A stretch of DNA of 64,000 nucleotides from Egibacteraceae bacterium (GCA_035540635.1 DATLGH010000045.1:54255-118254); one strand, 5' to 3'; counted from the first letter of the stretch, positions 7,735-16,541 are shown. The notes: generated by a model not told the origin, from the sequence alone. Program-made: numbers and translations.

Positions 7735-8682
7735 GTGGGAGCCGACACCAGCCGTGCACGGTTTCGTGGATGCCTGCTCGGCCTGGCCGTCGGTGACGCG
7801 CTCGGTGCGCCTTTCGAGGGCCGGACGAGGGTCGACCCGCCCGCGTTCGACCGGTGGGCGGACGCCCCACAGCCGCTGCGCTGGACCGACGACACGGCCA
7901 TGAGCGTCGGCGTGGCGCAGTCCCTCGTGGAGTGCCGCGGTTTCGACGGCGCCCACATGGCCGAGACCCTCGCCGGCGTCTACGAGGCTGAGCCGTGGCG
8001 TGGCTACGGCAGCGGGCCGCCGGAGGTCTTCGCTGCTCTGCGCCGCGGCGCCGCCTGGACCGAGGCCGCGGCCGGACTGTTCGGCGGCGACGGGTCCTTC
8101 GGCAACGGCGGCGCGATGCGCGCAGCCCCGGTCGGGCTCGTCGCCGCTGACCGCGCGGAGGCCGTGCGCCTCGCTCACGACCAGGCCGCGATCACCCATG
8201 CGCACGCGCTCGGGCGGCAGGGGGCCGCCGTCCAGGCGGTCGCGGTCGCGTGGGCGGCGCAGGCCCCTGGCGACGCGGATCCCCGCGGCGTCCTCGGCGA
8301 GGTGCGGTCCGCGGCCACCGCGCCGCCACTCGTCGCGGCGCTCGACCGCCTGGCCGCCCTTGGGCCCGACGCGTCGCCGACGTCGGTCGCTGCGGCGCTC
8401 GGCAACGGCGTCGCCGCGGTGGAGGCGGTCCCCGCGGCACTGGCGGCCTTCCTCCGCCACCCCCGCTCGCTGCCGGAGGTCGTGCGGACAGCGGTCCTCA
8501 TCGGCGGCGACACCGACACTGTCGCGGCCATGGCGGGGGCCGTGGCCGGTGCGCTGCTCGGCGAGCACGCCGTTCCGGACCGATGGCGGACCCGCCTCGA
8601 GGGTGCCGACCACCTCGTGGCGCTTGCCGACCGCCTCCTGGACCTGCGGGAAGGGCGCGGGAGCGGCGTCGCGGACGTCTAG
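7735..8682 (+). CDS. ADP-ribosylglycohydrolase family protein
   Basis: A hydrolase of the DraG/ARH family, which removes ADP-ribose from proteins or small molecules using a binuclear magnesium centre. Metal ligands are visible in the N-terminal GCLLGLAVGDALGAPFEG and TDDTAMSVGVAQSL, in GSFGNGGAMRAAPVGL, and in the C-terminal IGGDTDTVAAMAGAVAGALLG. The 315-residue length is typical. The GTG start has GGGGAG upstream. It ends tail to tail with terC, the two stop codons overlapping by 4 nt (8679-8682). The substrate cannot be told from sequence. Confidence 0.9.
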   Translation: MGADTSRARFRGCLLGLAVGDALGAPFEGRTRVDPPAFDRWADAPQPLRWTDDTAMSVGVAQSLVECRGFDGAHMAETLAGVYEAEPWRGYGSGPPEVFAALRRGAAWTEAAAGLFGGDGSFGNGGAMRAAPVGLVAADRAEAVRLAHDQAAITHAHALGRQGAAVQAVAVAWAAQAPGDADPRGVLGEVRSAATAPPLVAALDRLAALGPDASPTSVAAALGNGVAAVEAVPAALAAFLRHPRSLPEVVRTAVLIGGDTDTVAAMAGAVAGALLGEHAVPDRWRTRLEGADHLVALADRLLDLREGRGSGVADV

Positions 8683-9737
8683 GGCTGGTCCCCGCGCGGA
8701 CGCTCGGGGGAGGGCTGGTGCTCCCGCCGGCGTGACGAGAGCGGCCCGATGCCCGCCGGTGGGAACCCTTCGCCAGTCGGTCCGGCTCGCAGGCTGGCGC
8801 CGATCGTGACGGTGAGCACCGTGGCGATCACCGCGAGGCTTTGGAGGGGCGTCGGGTGGTAGATCGCCTCGATGTTCTCGGTGAAGAGCTTGACGCCGAC
8901 GTAGCCGAGGATGACGGCCAGGCCGGTCTTGAGATAGCGCAACCGGTCGGCGACGCCCGCGAGCAGGAAGTACAGCGCGCGCAGCCCCATGATCGCGAAG
9001 ACGTTCGAGGTGAGGACGATGAACGGATCGCGTGTGATGGCGAAGATCGCCGGGATGGAATCCATCGCGAAGATGAGGTCGGTGAACTCCACGAGGATGA
9101 GCACCACGAACATCGGCGTGGCGAGCAGGCGCCCGTTCTCGCGCACGAAGAAGCGGTCGCCGCGGTAGTCCGCGGTCGTCGGCAGGATGCGCTGGATCCG
9201 CTGGAAGATCGGGGAGGACGAGACGTCCGGATGCTCGTTGCGCTCGCGGAAGGTCCGCACCGCCGCGTAGATGAGGAAGGCGCCGAACAGGTAGAGCAGC
9301 CACTCGAAGCGCTCGATCAGCGCGACGCCCGCGAAGATGAGGATCGTGCGCATGACGATCGCGCCGAGCACGCCGTAGAACAGCACCCGGTGCTGGAGCT
9401 CCTTCGGCACCGCCAACGCCGAGAAGATGAGCAGGAACAGGAAGACGTTGTCGACCGAGAGCGACTTCTCGATGACGTAACCGGTGAAGTACTCGACGAC
9501 GGGGTTGCCCGTCCCCGTGCCCTCATGGAACTGGGGGATGAGCAGGCCGAAGATGATCGAGACGCCGATCCAGATGACCGTCCACGTCGCCGCCTCGCGG
9601 ATGGTCACCGCATGGGTGTCGCGGTGGACGACGAGCAGGTCGATCGCGAGCAGCACGATGACGATTGCGGCGAAGGCGCCGTAGAGCAGCGGATCGGCGA
9701 TCACTGCGCTGGTGTCTCCTGCGGGGGCCGCCGGCAA
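8679..9737 (-). CDS. TerC/Alx family integral membrane protein
   Basis: TerC-family proteins are multi-pass membrane proteins linked to metal homeostasis (Mn efflux in Alx and MntP-type systems) and tellurite resistance. Seven or more hydrophobic segments are visible. Family signatures are the SLSVDNVFLFLLIF helix with its membrane Asp, and LILVEFTDLIFAMDSIPAIFAITRD with a second conserved acidic pair. The C-terminal 40 residues are polar and proline-rich. The start is taken at 9737, though an internal start at the VIADPLLY segment is possible. No yybP-ykoY-type riboswitch is apparent in the short upstream gap. Confidence 0.88.
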   Translation of the reverse strand: MPAAPAGDTSAVIADPLLYGAFAAIVIVLLAIDLLVVHRDTHAVTIREAATWTVIWIGVSIIFGLLIPQFHEGTGTGNPVVEYFTGYVIEKSLSVDNVFLFLLIFSALAVPKELQHRVLFYGVLGAIVMRTILIFAGVALIERFEWLLYLFGAFLIYAAVRTFRERNEHPDVSSSPIFQRIQRILPTTADYRGDRFFVRENGRLLATPMFVVLILVEFTDLIFAMDSIPAIFAITRDPFIVLTSNVFAIMGLRALYFLLAGVADRLRYLKTGLAVILGYVGVKLFTENIEAIYHPTPLQSLAVIATVLTVTIGASLRAGPTGEGFPPAGIGPLSSRRREHQPSPERPRGDQP

Positions 9738-9765
9738 TCCTGCGGGAAGGGGGAGAAGACCGCCG

Positions 9766-10161
9766 TCAGCGGCGGCTGCGGAGGGCTGCCCGGCCCGCCG
9801 AGGAGACGAGCACGCCGATGGCGACGAGGCTCACGGCGATCGGCACGAGCTCGAACGGTCCCCGAAACGGTGGTCCGGCGGTTGCGGCGAGGGCGATGCC
9901 GTTGACGACGAGCGCCACCGGCCACGCCCAGGACGCCTGGGTGAACGCACCGTACGCGACCACGGCGTAGAGGACCGCGCCGACCGCGAGGCCGATGGCG
10001 ACCGGCAGCACGACCCGTCCGACCTCGACGAAGGGCACGGCGACGTCGAGGTGGGCGAGCGACATGATGGTCGCCCCGACGACGCCGGCGACGGCGAGCC
10101 ACCCGACCGCCGTGGCGGCGGGTGGGCGCGTGCGGGAGGTGGTGTCAGAAGTCGTGATCAC
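9766..10161 (-). CDS. Small four-helix membrane protein, unknown function
   Basis: From the GTG at 10161 the product is 131 residues with four hydrophobic segments: AVGWLAVAGVVGATIMSL, VVLPVAIGLAVGAVLYAVVA, WAWPVALVVNGIALAATAG and LVPIAVSLVAIGVLVSSAG. It ends in RAALRSRR. This start is preferred over upstream ones because TAGGAT lies exactly 7 nt before it. The gene is divergent from hup. No family is recognised with confidence. Confidence 0.6.
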   Translation of the reverse strand: MITTSDTTSRTRPPAATAVGWLAVAGVVGATIMSLAHLDVAVPFVEVGRVVLPVAIGLAVGAVLYAVVAYGAFTQASWAWPVALVVNGIALAATAGPPFRGPFELVPIAVSLVAIGVLVSSAGRAALRSRR

Positions 10162-10168
10162 CCTTCCT

Positions 10169-10174
10169 ATCCTA
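10169..10174 (-). promoter_or_regulatory. -10 box TAGGAT for the membrane protein gene
   Basis: On the minus strand TAGGAT precedes GTG (10161) by 7 nt, the leaderless geometry seen for several genes in this window. Confidence 0.45.
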
Positions 10175-10190
10175 CTGGCGCACAGGATCG

Positions 10191-10219
10191 TTGATTCCTG
10201 GCCGTCGAGTCCGTAGCGT
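10191..10219 (+). promoter_or_regulatory. Promoter of the HU gene
   Basis: TTGATT (10191-10196), a 17-nt spacer and TAGCGT (10214-10219) form the best housekeeping-type promoter in the window. The predicted leader is about 80 nt and ends with the strong ribosome site GAGGAGGC before the GTG. Confidence 0.6.
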
Positions 10220-10304
10220 CTCGCTGCATACCGCGTCGGGCCATGGCGGCTCGACTTCGCTCGGGCCGACAGGCGCCGGGCCGGCCAACGAGGAGGCATG
10301 CGGC

Positions 10305-10784
10305 GTGAACAAGCGTGAACTGGTCGAGTCCATCGCCGAGCAGGTCGACGCGTCGAGGAAGCAGGTGGAGGACGTCCTCGACCGCTTCATCGATACGATC
10401 GGTTCGACCCTCAAGAAGGGCGAGAAGGTCGCGCTGACCGGCTTCGGCGCCTTCGAGGCGCGACAGCGTGCCGCCCGCACAGGTCAGAACCCCCAGACCG
10501 GCGAGAAGATGCGCATCGCCGCCACGGTGGTGCCGGCGTTCAAGGCCGGTGCGGGGCTGCGGGAAACCGTCGCCGGCGGCGCGAAGAAGGCCGGCGCCAA
10601 GAAGGCCGGAGCGAAGAAGGCCGGAGCGAAGAAGGCTGGAGCGAAGAAGGCTGGAGCGAAGAAGGCTGCGGCGAAGAAGGCTGCGGCCAAGAAGGCTGCC
10701 CCGGCGAAGAAGGCTGCGGCGAAGAAGGCCACGAAGAAGGCTGCCCCGAAGAAGACCGCGAAGAAGGCTGCGAAGAAGAGCTGA
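10305..10784 (+). CDS. hupB: HU-family nucleoid protein with Lys/Ala-rich tail
   Basis: A DNA-bending nucleoid protein. Residues 1-90 are a canonical HU fold: NKRELVESIAEQ, LTGFGAFEARQRAARTGQNP and the arm region KMRIAATVVPAFKAG. The remaining 70 residues are a tail of KKAGA, KKAAA and KKAAP repeats, giving 159 aa in all. This two-part design is typical of actinobacterial HupB/Hlp, where the tail adds non-specific DNA compaction and is a target of acetylation. The start is GTG at 10305, with GAGGAGGC 8 nt upstream. The tail is encoded by near-identical 15-nt units, so its length is likely variable between strains. Confidence 0.95.
   Translation: MNKRELVESIAEQVDASRKQVEDVLDRFIDTIGSTLKKGEKVALTGFGAFEARQRAARTGQNPQTGEKMRIAATVVPAFKAGAGLRETVAGGAKKAGAKKAGAKKAGAKKAGAKKAGAKKAAAKKAAAKKAAPAKKAAAKKATKKAAPKKTAKKAAKKS
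10580..10770 (+). repeat. 15-nt tandem repeats encoding the HU tail
   Basis: Units resembling GCGAAGAAGGCTGGA repeat in frame, encoding KKAGA/KKAAA pentapeptides. At least five near-perfect units occur between about 10600 and 10690 and more degenerate ones follow. Slippage here would change tail length without a frameshift. Confidence 0.8.
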
Positions 10785-10809
10785 GCGCGGCCGGCCCGAA
10801 GCGCCGCGC
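10785..10809. terminator. Hairpin between convergent HU and cold-shock-like genes
   Basis: GCGCGGC (10785-10791) pairs with GCCGCGC (10803-10809). It begins directly after the HU stop codon and lies between two convergent genes. There is no U-tract. Confidence 0.45.
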
Positions 10810-10815
10810 CGGCGC

Positions 10816-11022
10816 TCAGAGGCTGACGATGTTCAGTCCCCGCACCCGCGGCCGCCCGCCCTCGTCGTCGATCTGGAAGCGGACCCGCTGCCCGAGCCGG
10901 AGCTCCAGCAGCCCTGACGCGGCGAAGGTCTCCGCGTCGATCGGCAGCTCGTCCTGGTTGTCGAGAAGCACCGTCCCAGTGCTCGTCTCGACGTCGAAGT
11001 GCTTCACCGTGCCCTGGGGCAT
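10816..11022 (-). CDS. Cold-shock-domain-like small protein
   Basis: A 68-residue protein beginning MPQGTVKHFDVETSTGTVLLD. It resembles a cold-shock OB fold (TVKxF...GTVLLDNxxELPID...LRLGQRVRFQIDDEGGRPRVRGLNIV). The aromatic RNP1 and RNP2 residues of classical CspA are largely missing, so it is probably a divergent member. AGGAG precedes the ATG with good spacing. It is convergent with hupB. Confidence 0.65.
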   Translation of the reverse strand: MPQGTVKHFDVETSTGTVLLDNQDELPIDAETFAASGLLELRLGQRVRFQIDDEGGRPRVRGLNIVSL

Positions 11023-11077
11023 GCCCGTGCTCCTCGCTGACAAGTGACGGCAAGACGGCAGAAGACTACGCGCGGCG

Positions 11078-11719
11078 TCATCCGGCTGACAATCCGGGGA
11101 CGAAGCGGGCGATGCGCCGGTCACGGCGCCCCGCTGCGCGGAGATCCTCGGCGGTGTCGACGTCGAGGGCGAGGCCCGCCCGACGGACGCGCAGCGCCTG
11201 AACGCCCGCCTGTCGCCCGGCCCGCAGGTGCGCGGCTGCCGAGCCCGCGCCGTAGAGGGTGGCGATAACCGCGCCGGGGCGCCGCAACAGCGCCGCGGTG
11301 CCTCCGTCGCGGGTGGGGCTGACGACGACGCAGGCGTCGTTGCCCCCCGCCCGGCACACGGCGTCGAGGTCGCCCGGTGCCGCGAGTGGTAGGTCGGCCG
11401 CCACGACAAGGGTCGCCGGAGCGCCCGCGGTCGCCCGGTCGGCAGTGGCCATGGCGGCCGGCAGGCCGGGAAGCGGTTCGAGGATCACGTCAGCGCGCAG
11501 CCGGCGAGCCAGGAGCGCGGCCGCCTCGTCGCCGGCGACGACGAGCACGTCGCCGAGCGACCTGGCTGCCCGGCAGGCGGCGAGGACCCGGCTGAGCATC
11601 CAGGCGGTCAGCTCCCGTCGCTGCGCCTGGTCGAGGTGGCCGGCCAGGCGGCTCTTCGCCTCGTCGAGCGCCTTGAGCGGGACGATCGCGATCGGCGCGT
11701 CTTCCCCCGTCAGGGACAT
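11078..11719 (-). CDS. cofC: 2-phospho-L-lactate/phosphoenolpyruvate guanylyltransferase
   Basis: CofC (FbiD in mycobacteria) activates phosphoenolpyruvate or phospholactate with GTP in coenzyme F420 synthesis. The nucleotidyltransferase fold begins with IAIVPLKALDEAKSRLAG, the family's nucleotide-binding motif. It continues with DVLVVAGDEAAA, TLVVAADLPLAAPGDLDAV (metal-binding Asp) and VVVSPTRDGGTAALLRRPG. The C-terminus has ALDVDTAEDL. Its 213 residues match the family. It is divergent from gpsA. Presence of this gene implies that the host makes F420. Confidence 0.9.
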   Translation of the reverse strand: MSLTGEDAPIAIVPLKALDEAKSRLAGHLDQAQRRELTAWMLSRVLAACRAARSLGDVLVVAGDEAAALLARRLRADVILEPLPGLPAAMATADRATAGAPATLVVAADLPLAAPGDLDAVCRAGGNDACVVVSPTRDGGTAALLRRPGAVIATLYGAGSAAAHLRAGRQAGVQALRVRRAGLALDVDTAEDLRAAGRRDRRIARFVPGLSAG

Positions 11720-11727
11720 GCCGGGAG

Positions 11728-11748
11728 GCTATACGCCGCCGTTACAAT
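11728..11748. promoter_or_regulatory. Divergent cofC/gpsA promoter region
   Basis: On the plus strand TACAAT (11743-11748) is a strong -10 for gpsA and would give a leader of about 27 nt containing GGGAGG. On the minus strand TATAGC (11728-11733) lies 8 nt before the cofC ATG. No clear -35 is seen for either. Confidence 0.5.
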
Positions 11749-11781
11749 CGTGGGCAGTCGATGCCCGGGAGGACTCGCGCA

Positions 11782-12807
11782 GTGGGCAACATCGCGGTGA
11801 TGGGCGCCGGGTCGTGGGGCACCGCGTTCGCGATGGTCTGCTGCGACGCCGGAGAGGACGTCGTGCTCTGGGCACGCCGTCAAAACGTGGCCGACGAGGT
11901 GGCCGGCGAGCATCGCAACACCTCCTACCTCGGGCATCTTCCGCTGCCCGAGGGCCTGCGGGCGACCGCCGACCCGGAGGAGGCCCTCGACGGGGCCGAA
12001 GTGGTCGTCGTGGCGGTGCCGAGCCACGCGCTGCGGGCCTCGCTGCAGCAGTGGTCTCCGGTCGTCCCGCGCACCGCCGTCTACGTGAGCCTCATCAAGG
12101 GCATCGAGCTCGACAGCCACCAGCGCGCGAGCCAGGTGATCCGCGAGGTCCTCGACCTGCCCTACGACCGCGTCGTCGTGCTTAGCGGGCCGAACCTCGC
12201 CCGCGAGTGCGCGCAGCGGCTGCCGAGCGGCAGCGTGGCGGCCGCCGCCGAGCCGGCGGTGGCCAAGCGCGTGCAGGCGATGAGCCACACCGACTACTTC
12301 CGGGTCTACACCAACCCCGACCTCGTGGGCGTGGAGCTCGCCGGGGCGGTGAAGAACCCCATGGCGCTCGCCGCCGGCATGGCCGACGGCATGGGGTTCG
12401 GTGACAACACCAAGGCGATGCTCGTCACCCGGGGGCTGGCCGAGATGACGCGTCTCGGCGTCGCGCAGGGCGGCAACCCCCTCACCTTCTCCGGGCTCGC
12501 GGGCATGGGCGACCTCGTCGCCACGTGCATGAGCAGCCACTCGCGCAACCGTCACGTCGGCGACCAGCTCGGCCGGGGCCGGTCGCTCGGCGAGGTGATC
12601 GCCGAGATGAACATGGTCGCCGAGGGCGTGAAGTCGTCGAAGGCGCTCGCGGAGATCGCAACCGCGCACGGCGTGGAGATGCCGATCCTCGAGCACGTGG
12701 TGAAGGTTGTCCACGAGGGCATGGACGTGCGCGACATGGTCCGCGCCCTCATGGGCCGGGAGCCGAAGGCGGAGTTTCACGGCCAGGGGACGGCGGTAGC
12801 CGGGTGA
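11782..12807 (+). CDS. gpsA: Glycerol-3-phosphate dehydrogenase [NAD(P)+]
   Basis: It reduces dihydroxyacetone phosphate to sn-glycerol 3-phosphate for phospholipid synthesis. The Rossmann motif VMGAGSWGTAFA is at the N-terminus. YVSLIKGIE, VLSGPNLARE and the catalytic-region motif GAVKNPMALAAGMADG follow, then NTKAMLVTRGLAEM. The GTG at 11782 is preferred because GGGAGG lies 8 nt upstream; the ATG at 11761 has no ribosome site. The length is normal. The stop overlaps the ddl start as GTGA, so the two are translationally coupled. Confidence 0.95.
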   Translation: MGNIAVMGAGSWGTAFAMVCCDAGEDVVLWARRQNVADEVAGEHRNTSYLGHLPLPEGLRATADPEEALDGAEVVVVAVPSHALRASLQQWSPVVPRTAVYVSLIKGIELDSHQRASQVIREVLDLPYDRVVVLSGPNLARECAQRLPSGSVAAAAEPAVAKRVQAMSHTDYFRVYTNPDLVGVELAGAVKNPMALAAGMADGMGFGDNTKAMLVTRGLAEMTRLGVAQGGNPLTFSGLAGMGDLVATCMSSHSRNRHVGDQLGRGRSLGEVIAEMNMVAEGVKSSKALAEIATAHGVEMPILEHVVKVVHEGMDVRDMVRALMGREPKAEFHGQGTAVAG

Positions 12808-13907
12808 CCGCGGCGCTCACCCGTGTGCTGGTGCTCTTCGGCGGCCGCTCCAGCGAGCACGAGGTCTCGTGCCTGTCCGCCCGCTCGGTGCTCTCCGCGC
12901 TCGACCGCAGCCGCTACCTCGTGACGACCGTCGGCATCACCCGCGACGGCCGCTGGACCCTGGTGGACGGCGTCGCCGACACCCCTGAGGGGGTGCTGCC
13001 CTCCGTGCCCGACGACGGCGACACCGTCGCCCTCGTCCCCACCCGAAAGGGTCCCCGGCTGGTGCGCTTCGCCGACGCGTTCGCCGGCGAGGAGCTCGGC
13101 CCGGTCGACGTGTGCTTCCCCGTCCTGCACGGACCGTACGGGGAGGACGGGACCGTGCAGGGGCTGCTCGCGAGCTACGGGGTGCCCTATGTCGGCGCCG
13201 ACGTCGCATCGAGCGCCATCGGCATCGACAAGCGCCAGATGAAGAACGTGTTCACCGCCCGGGGTCTGCCGCAGGTCGCCTACCGCGCGGTGCGCCGGCG
13301 TGCGTGGGAGGAGGACCAAGCCGCGGTCGTCGCGCAGATCGAGGACGGCCTCGACTATCCGGTGTTCACGAAGCCGGCGCGGCAGGGGTCGTCCATCGGC
13401 ATCTGCAGGTGCAGCGACCGCGGGCAGCTCGTCGCGGGCATCACCGAGGCGTTCTCCTACGACCGGGTCGCCGTCGTCGAGCAGGCCCTGGCGGGGGTGC
13501 GGGAGCTGGAGTGCGGCGTGCTCGGCAACGCCGACGTCGCGGTGACCCCGCCGGGGGAGGTCATCACGCATCACGAGTTCTACGACTTCACGGCGAAGTA
13601 CCTCGACGCCGTCGACCTGCGCTGCCCCGCCGACGTGCCCGACGAGGTGCGCCGCATCTGCATGCACTACGCCCGCCGCGCCTACCTCGCGATCGGTGCG
13701 CGGGGCATGGCCCGCGTCGACTTCTTCTACGTCGAGGACGCCGGCCAGGTCTACGTCAACGAGATCAACACGATCCCGGGGTTCACGCCCGCCTCGATGT
13801 TCCCGGCGGTGTGGGCGGCCGTCGGCTGCGACTACTCCCAGCTGGTCAGCCGGCTGCTCGACCTCGCGCTCGAAGCGGCGCGCTGGGAGGCCCGCTACGC
13901 CCCCTGA
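12804..13907 (+). CDS. ddl: D-alanine--D-alanine ligase
   Basis: An ATP-grasp enzyme that makes the D-Ala-D-Ala dipeptide for peptidoglycan. Visible motifs are FGGRSSEHEVSCLSARSV, the substrate-binding FPVLHGPYGEDGTVQGLL, YVGADVASSAIGIDK, FTKPARQGSSIGICRC (ATP-grasp loop), GARGMARVDFFY and the metal-binding NEINTIPGFTPASMFP. The start GTG at 12804 overlaps the gpsA stop by 4 nt. The length of 367 residues is typical of DdlA-type enzymes. Confidence 0.96.
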   Translation: MTAALTRVLVLFGGRSSEHEVSCLSARSVLSALDRSRYLVTTVGITRDGRWTLVDGVADTPEGVLPSVPDDGDTVALVPTRKGPRLVRFADAFAGEELGPVDVCFPVLHGPYGEDGTVQGLLASYGVPYVGADVASSAIGIDKRQMKNVFTARGLPQVAYRAVRRRAWEEDQAAVVAQIEDGLDYPVFTKPARQGSSIGICRCSDRGQLVAGITEAFSYDRVAVVEQALAGVRELECGVLGNADVAVTPPGEVITHHEFYDFTAKYLDAVDLRCPADVPDEVRRICMHYARRAYLAIGARGMARVDFFYVEDAGQVYVNEINTIPGFTPASMFPAVWAAVGCDYSQLVSRLLDLALEAARWEARYAP

Positions 13908-13919
13908 CAGCAGCGCTGC

Positions 13920-14153
13920 CTACAGGTGGACCACGGGACAGGTCAGCGTGCGGTCGATCCCGTCGATGGCCTGGATCTTCGCCACCACGAGCCGGCCGAG
14001 CGCGTCCACGTCGCTCGCCTTGGCCCGCACGATGACGTCGTAGGGACCGGTGACGTCCTCGGCCGCCTCCACGCCCTCGATCTCGGAGACCGCCTGGGCC
14101 ACCTGGGCCGCTTTACCGACCTCGGTGAGGATGAGGATGTACGCCGACACCAT
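13920..14153 (-). CDS. Stand-alone Lrp/AsnC ligand-binding (RAM) domain protein
   Basis: A 77-residue protein (MVSAYILILTEVGKAAQVAQ...) consisting only of the RAM effector domain of Lrp/AsnC regulators. Features are ILILTEVG, GPYDVIVRAKASDVDALGRLV and a closing IDRTLTCPVV strand. There is no helix-turn-helix. Small RAM proteins of this kind form ring-like oligomers that bind amino acids and can modulate Lrp regulators. It is convergent with ddl, and dodecin lies just upstream on the same strand. Confidence 0.85.
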   Translation of the reverse strand: MVSAYILILTEVGKAAQVAQAVSEIEGVEAAEDVTGPYDVIVRAKASDVDALGRLVVAKIQAIDGIDRTLTCPVVHL

Positions 14154-14179
14154 GAGCGGCTCCTTCGTCGGTCCCGATG

Positions 14180-14389
14180 CTAGCGTGAGCTCTCCACCTC
14201 GAAGAGCAGGCGGACCTGCGTGCGGTACTCGGTGACGTCGCCGTTCTCGACCACCGCGCTCGTGCCGAGGATGTCCATGCGCCGGATGTTGCGCAGCGTC
14301 CTGGACGCCTCCGAAAGCGCCTCTTGGGCGGCGTGCCGCCAGCTTGCGGTGGACACCCCCTCGAGCTCGATCGTGTTGAGGACGACCAC
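14180..14389 (-). CDS. Dodecin-family flavin-binding protein
   Basis: A 69-residue protein with the dodecin pattern IELEGVSTASWRHAAQEALSE followed by RTLRNIRRMDILGTSAVVENG and YRTQVRLLFEVE. Dodecins assemble as hollow dodecamers storing flavin (or CoA in some actinobacteria). The GTG start is set by a near-perfect AGGAGG 6 nt upstream. The conserved Trp in the SW motif, which stacks on flavin, is present. Confidence 0.88.
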   Translation of the reverse strand: MVVLNTIELEGVSTASWRHAAQEALSEASRTLRNIRRMDILGTSAVVENGDVTEYRTQVRLLFEVESSR

Positions 14390-14457
14390 GTTGCCTCCTA
14401 GTCGCGGGCCTGCGCCAGCATCCTAGCCACGTGGATGGGATACTCGGGGGTCCGGCC

Positions 14458-15438
14458 ATGGGAGAGTTCGAGTTGATCGCGCGCCTCGCCTCGTACCTCG
14501 ACGGGGAAGGCGACGGCGTGGCGGTCGGCCACGGCGACGACGCGGCCGTTCTCGCCGTCGGCGGGAACGGGGTCGTCGTGACGGTGGACGCCCTCGTCGA
14601 GGGGGTGCACTTCCGGCGAGACCTGTCGAGCCTCGCCGACGTCGGCTGGAAGGCGGTGGCCGTGAACGCCAGCGACATCGCCGCGATGGGCGCGCAGCCG
14701 CTCGCCGCGGTCGTGGCGCTCTGCAGGCCGGCGGGGCTCGAGCAGGGCGGCGTCGAGGAGCTGTACGGGGGCATGCGCCAGGCGTGCGACCGCTGGAACA
14801 TGCGGCTGGTGGGCGGCGACACGGTCGCCTCGGGCGAGCTCGTCTTGTCGGTCACTGCCCTGGGGCGGACCCACCCGGGGGCCGCGGTTCGCCGTTCCGG
14901 GGCGCGGCCCGGCGACAGGGTCGTCGTCGTCGGCGCCCTGGGCGCCGCCGCAGCCGCCCTCGCGCAGGTGGCGGCAGGCGACGCTCCCGATCCCCCACTG
15001 CTGGCCGCTCACCGGCGGCCGGTCGCGCTCGTCGACGCCGGCCAGGCGCTCGCTCGGGCGGGTGCGACCGCCCTCATCGACGTCTCCGACGGGCTCGGCG
15101 CCGACCTCGCCCGGATCTGCACGGCCTCTGGCGTGGGCGCCGTCGTTCGGTGGGCCGCCCTGCCGGTCGCCCCTGGCGCCGTTGCGGCAGTCGAAGCCGC
15201 CGGCGCCGACGTGGTCGGGGTGATCGCCGGCGGCGGCGAGGACTTCGCGCTGCTCGCGACGCTGCCGCCCGCCGCCGCGGAGCGCGCCGCCGCAGCCGCG
15301 GGCGCCGTCGAGGGCGTGCCGGCCGCGGTCATCGGTGAGGTCGTCGATGCGCCGGGCGCGAGGCTGCTGCTCGAGGACGGGACCGAATGCGACCTCGCCC
15401 CCATGGGCTACGACCACTACGACTCGCGGAGGACCTGA
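14458..15438 (+). CDS. thiL: Thiamine-monophosphate kinase
   Basis: An ATP-dependent kinase that converts thiamine phosphate to thiamine pyrophosphate. The AIR-synthase-like fold is shown by [75 protein letters not shown] and [13 protein letters not shown]. The ATG at 14458 ([10 protein letters not shown]) is preferred to a GTG at 14431 because it gives the usual N-terminus. thiD follows after 1 nt. Both belong to thiamine synthesis; no TPP riboswitch is visible. Confidence 0.94.
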   Translation: MGEFELIARLASYLDGEGDGVAVGHGDDAAVLAVGGNGVVVTVDALVEGVHFRRDLSSLADVGWKAVAVNASDIAAMGAQPLAAVVALCRPAGLEQGGVEELYGGMRQACDRWNMRLVGGDTVASGELVLSVTALGRTHPGAAVRRSGARPGDRVVVVGALGAAAAALAQVAAGDAPDPPLLAAHRRPVALVDAGQALARAGATALIDVSDGLGADLARICTASGVGAVVRWAALPVAPGAVAAVEAAGADVVGVIAGGGEDFALLATLPPAAAERAAAAAGAVEGVPAAVIGEVVDAPGARLLLEDGTECDLAPMGYDHYDSRRT

Positions 15439-15439
15439 C

Positions 15440-16234
15440 GTGACCCCTCCCATCGCGCTCACCATTGCCGGCTCGGACTCCGGCGGCGGTGCCGGCATCC
15501 AGGCCGACCTCAAGACCTTCTCGGAGCTCGCCGTCTTCGGGGCGAGCGCGGTCACGGCCCTCACCGCCCAGAACAGCCTCGGCGTGCACGGCGTCCACGA
15601 GGTCCCCCCGCAGTTCGTGCGCGCCCAGCTCGACGCGGTGCTCGGCGACATCGGCGCGGACGCGGCCAAGACCGGCATGCTCGCCAACGCCGAGATCGTC
15701 GGGGTGGTCGCCGAGGGGCTGCGTCGCCACGCGGTCGCGCGCCTCGTCGTCGATCCCGTGTGCGCCTCCCAGCACGGGGACCCGCTGCTGCGTCCCGATG
15801 CGGTGGAGGCGCTGCGCTCGGAGATCCTGCCCCTCGCCGAGGTGGTCACCCCCAACACCGGCGAGGTGACGGTGCTCACCGGCGTCGAGGTGCACGAGGT
15901 CGGCGACCTGCGGGCCGCCGCGGAAGCGGTCAAAGCCCTCGGGCCGACGTGGGTCCTCGTGAAGGGCGGCCATCTGAAGGACAACCCCGACGCCGTCGAC
16001 CTGCTGTTCGACGGCGAGAACGCGACGTACATCACGGGACGCCGCATCGACACCGTCCACACCCACGGCACCGGCTGCACGCTGGCCGCGGCCATCGCCG
16101 CGTACCGGGCTCGTGGCCTCGACGTCGTCGAGGCCGTCTCCGCGGCCAAGAGGTTCCTCACGGAAGCGATCGCCGGTGGGTTCCCGCTCGGCGCGGGGAT
16201 CGGCCCGGTCGATCACGCCTGGGGCCGCCGCTGA
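15440..16234 (+). CDS. thiD: Hydroxymethylpyrimidine/phosphomethylpyrimidine kinase
   Basis: It phosphorylates the HMP pyrimidine twice in thiamine biosynthesis. Ribokinase-like motifs are [22 protein letters not shown] at the N-terminus, [34 protein letters not shown] and the anion-hole/catalytic [16 protein letters not shown]. The GTG start at 15440 has GGAGGA about 7 nt upstream. It is tightly linked to thiL. Confidence 0.95.
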   Translation: MTPPIALTIAGSDSGGGAGIQADLKTFSELAVFGASAVTALTAQNSLGVHGVHEVPPQFVRAQLDAVLGDIGADAAKTGMLANAEIVGVVAEGLRRHAVARLVVDPVCASQHGDPLLRPDAVEALRSEILPLAEVVTPNTGEVTVLTGVEVHEVGDLRAAAEAVKALGPTWVLVKGGHLKDNPDAVDLLFDGENATYITGRRIDTVHTHGTGCTLAAAIAAYRARGLDVVEAVSAAKRFLTEAIAGGFPLGAGIGPVDHAWGRR

Positions 16235-16331
16235 GCTCGGCGCCCCGCCGGCAGGTGCGGCGTCGGTCGCAGGGCGTGCGACCACGGTGCACCTCGGGGG
16301 GCGAAGGGGCGGCGCTCCAAGGCGCCGCGGG

Positions 16332-16541
16332 CTAGGAGGTGGTCGTGCGCTGCGGGGGCCGGGTGACCTTGCCGGCCTTGATGCAGGAGGTGCAGACGTG
16401 CGCCCGACGGGCCGTCTTGCCGTCCCAGATGCGGATGCGCTGCACGTTCGGCGCCCACCGCCGCTTGGAGCGACGGTGCGAGAAGCTCACCTGATAGTTG
16501 AACATGGGCTTCTTGTCGCAGATCTCACAGACGGCAGCCAT
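16332..16541 (-). CDS. rpmB: 50S ribosomal protein L28 (zinc-binding type)
   Basis: This 69-residue protein begins MAAVCEICDKKPMFNYQVSF. The two CxxC pairs (CEIC and CTSC) show the zinc-containing C+ form. SHRRSKRRWAPNVQRIRI is the rRNA-binding core. AAGGTG lies upstream of the ATG. It is divergent from recG, an order also found in other actinobacteria. Confidence 0.95.
   Translation of the reverse strand: MAAVCEICDKKPMFNYQVSFSHRRSKRRWAPNVQRIRIWDGKTARRAHVCTSCIKAGKVTRPPQRTTTS

Noticed and set aside
9738..9765. Manganese (yybP-ykoY) riboswitch before terC
   Set aside because: The upstream gap is under 30 nt and no conserved riboswitch elements are visible.
14431..14457. Earlier GTG start for thiL
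   Set aside because: It adds nine residues (DGILGGPA) before the usual N-terminus, so the ATG at 14458 is preferred.
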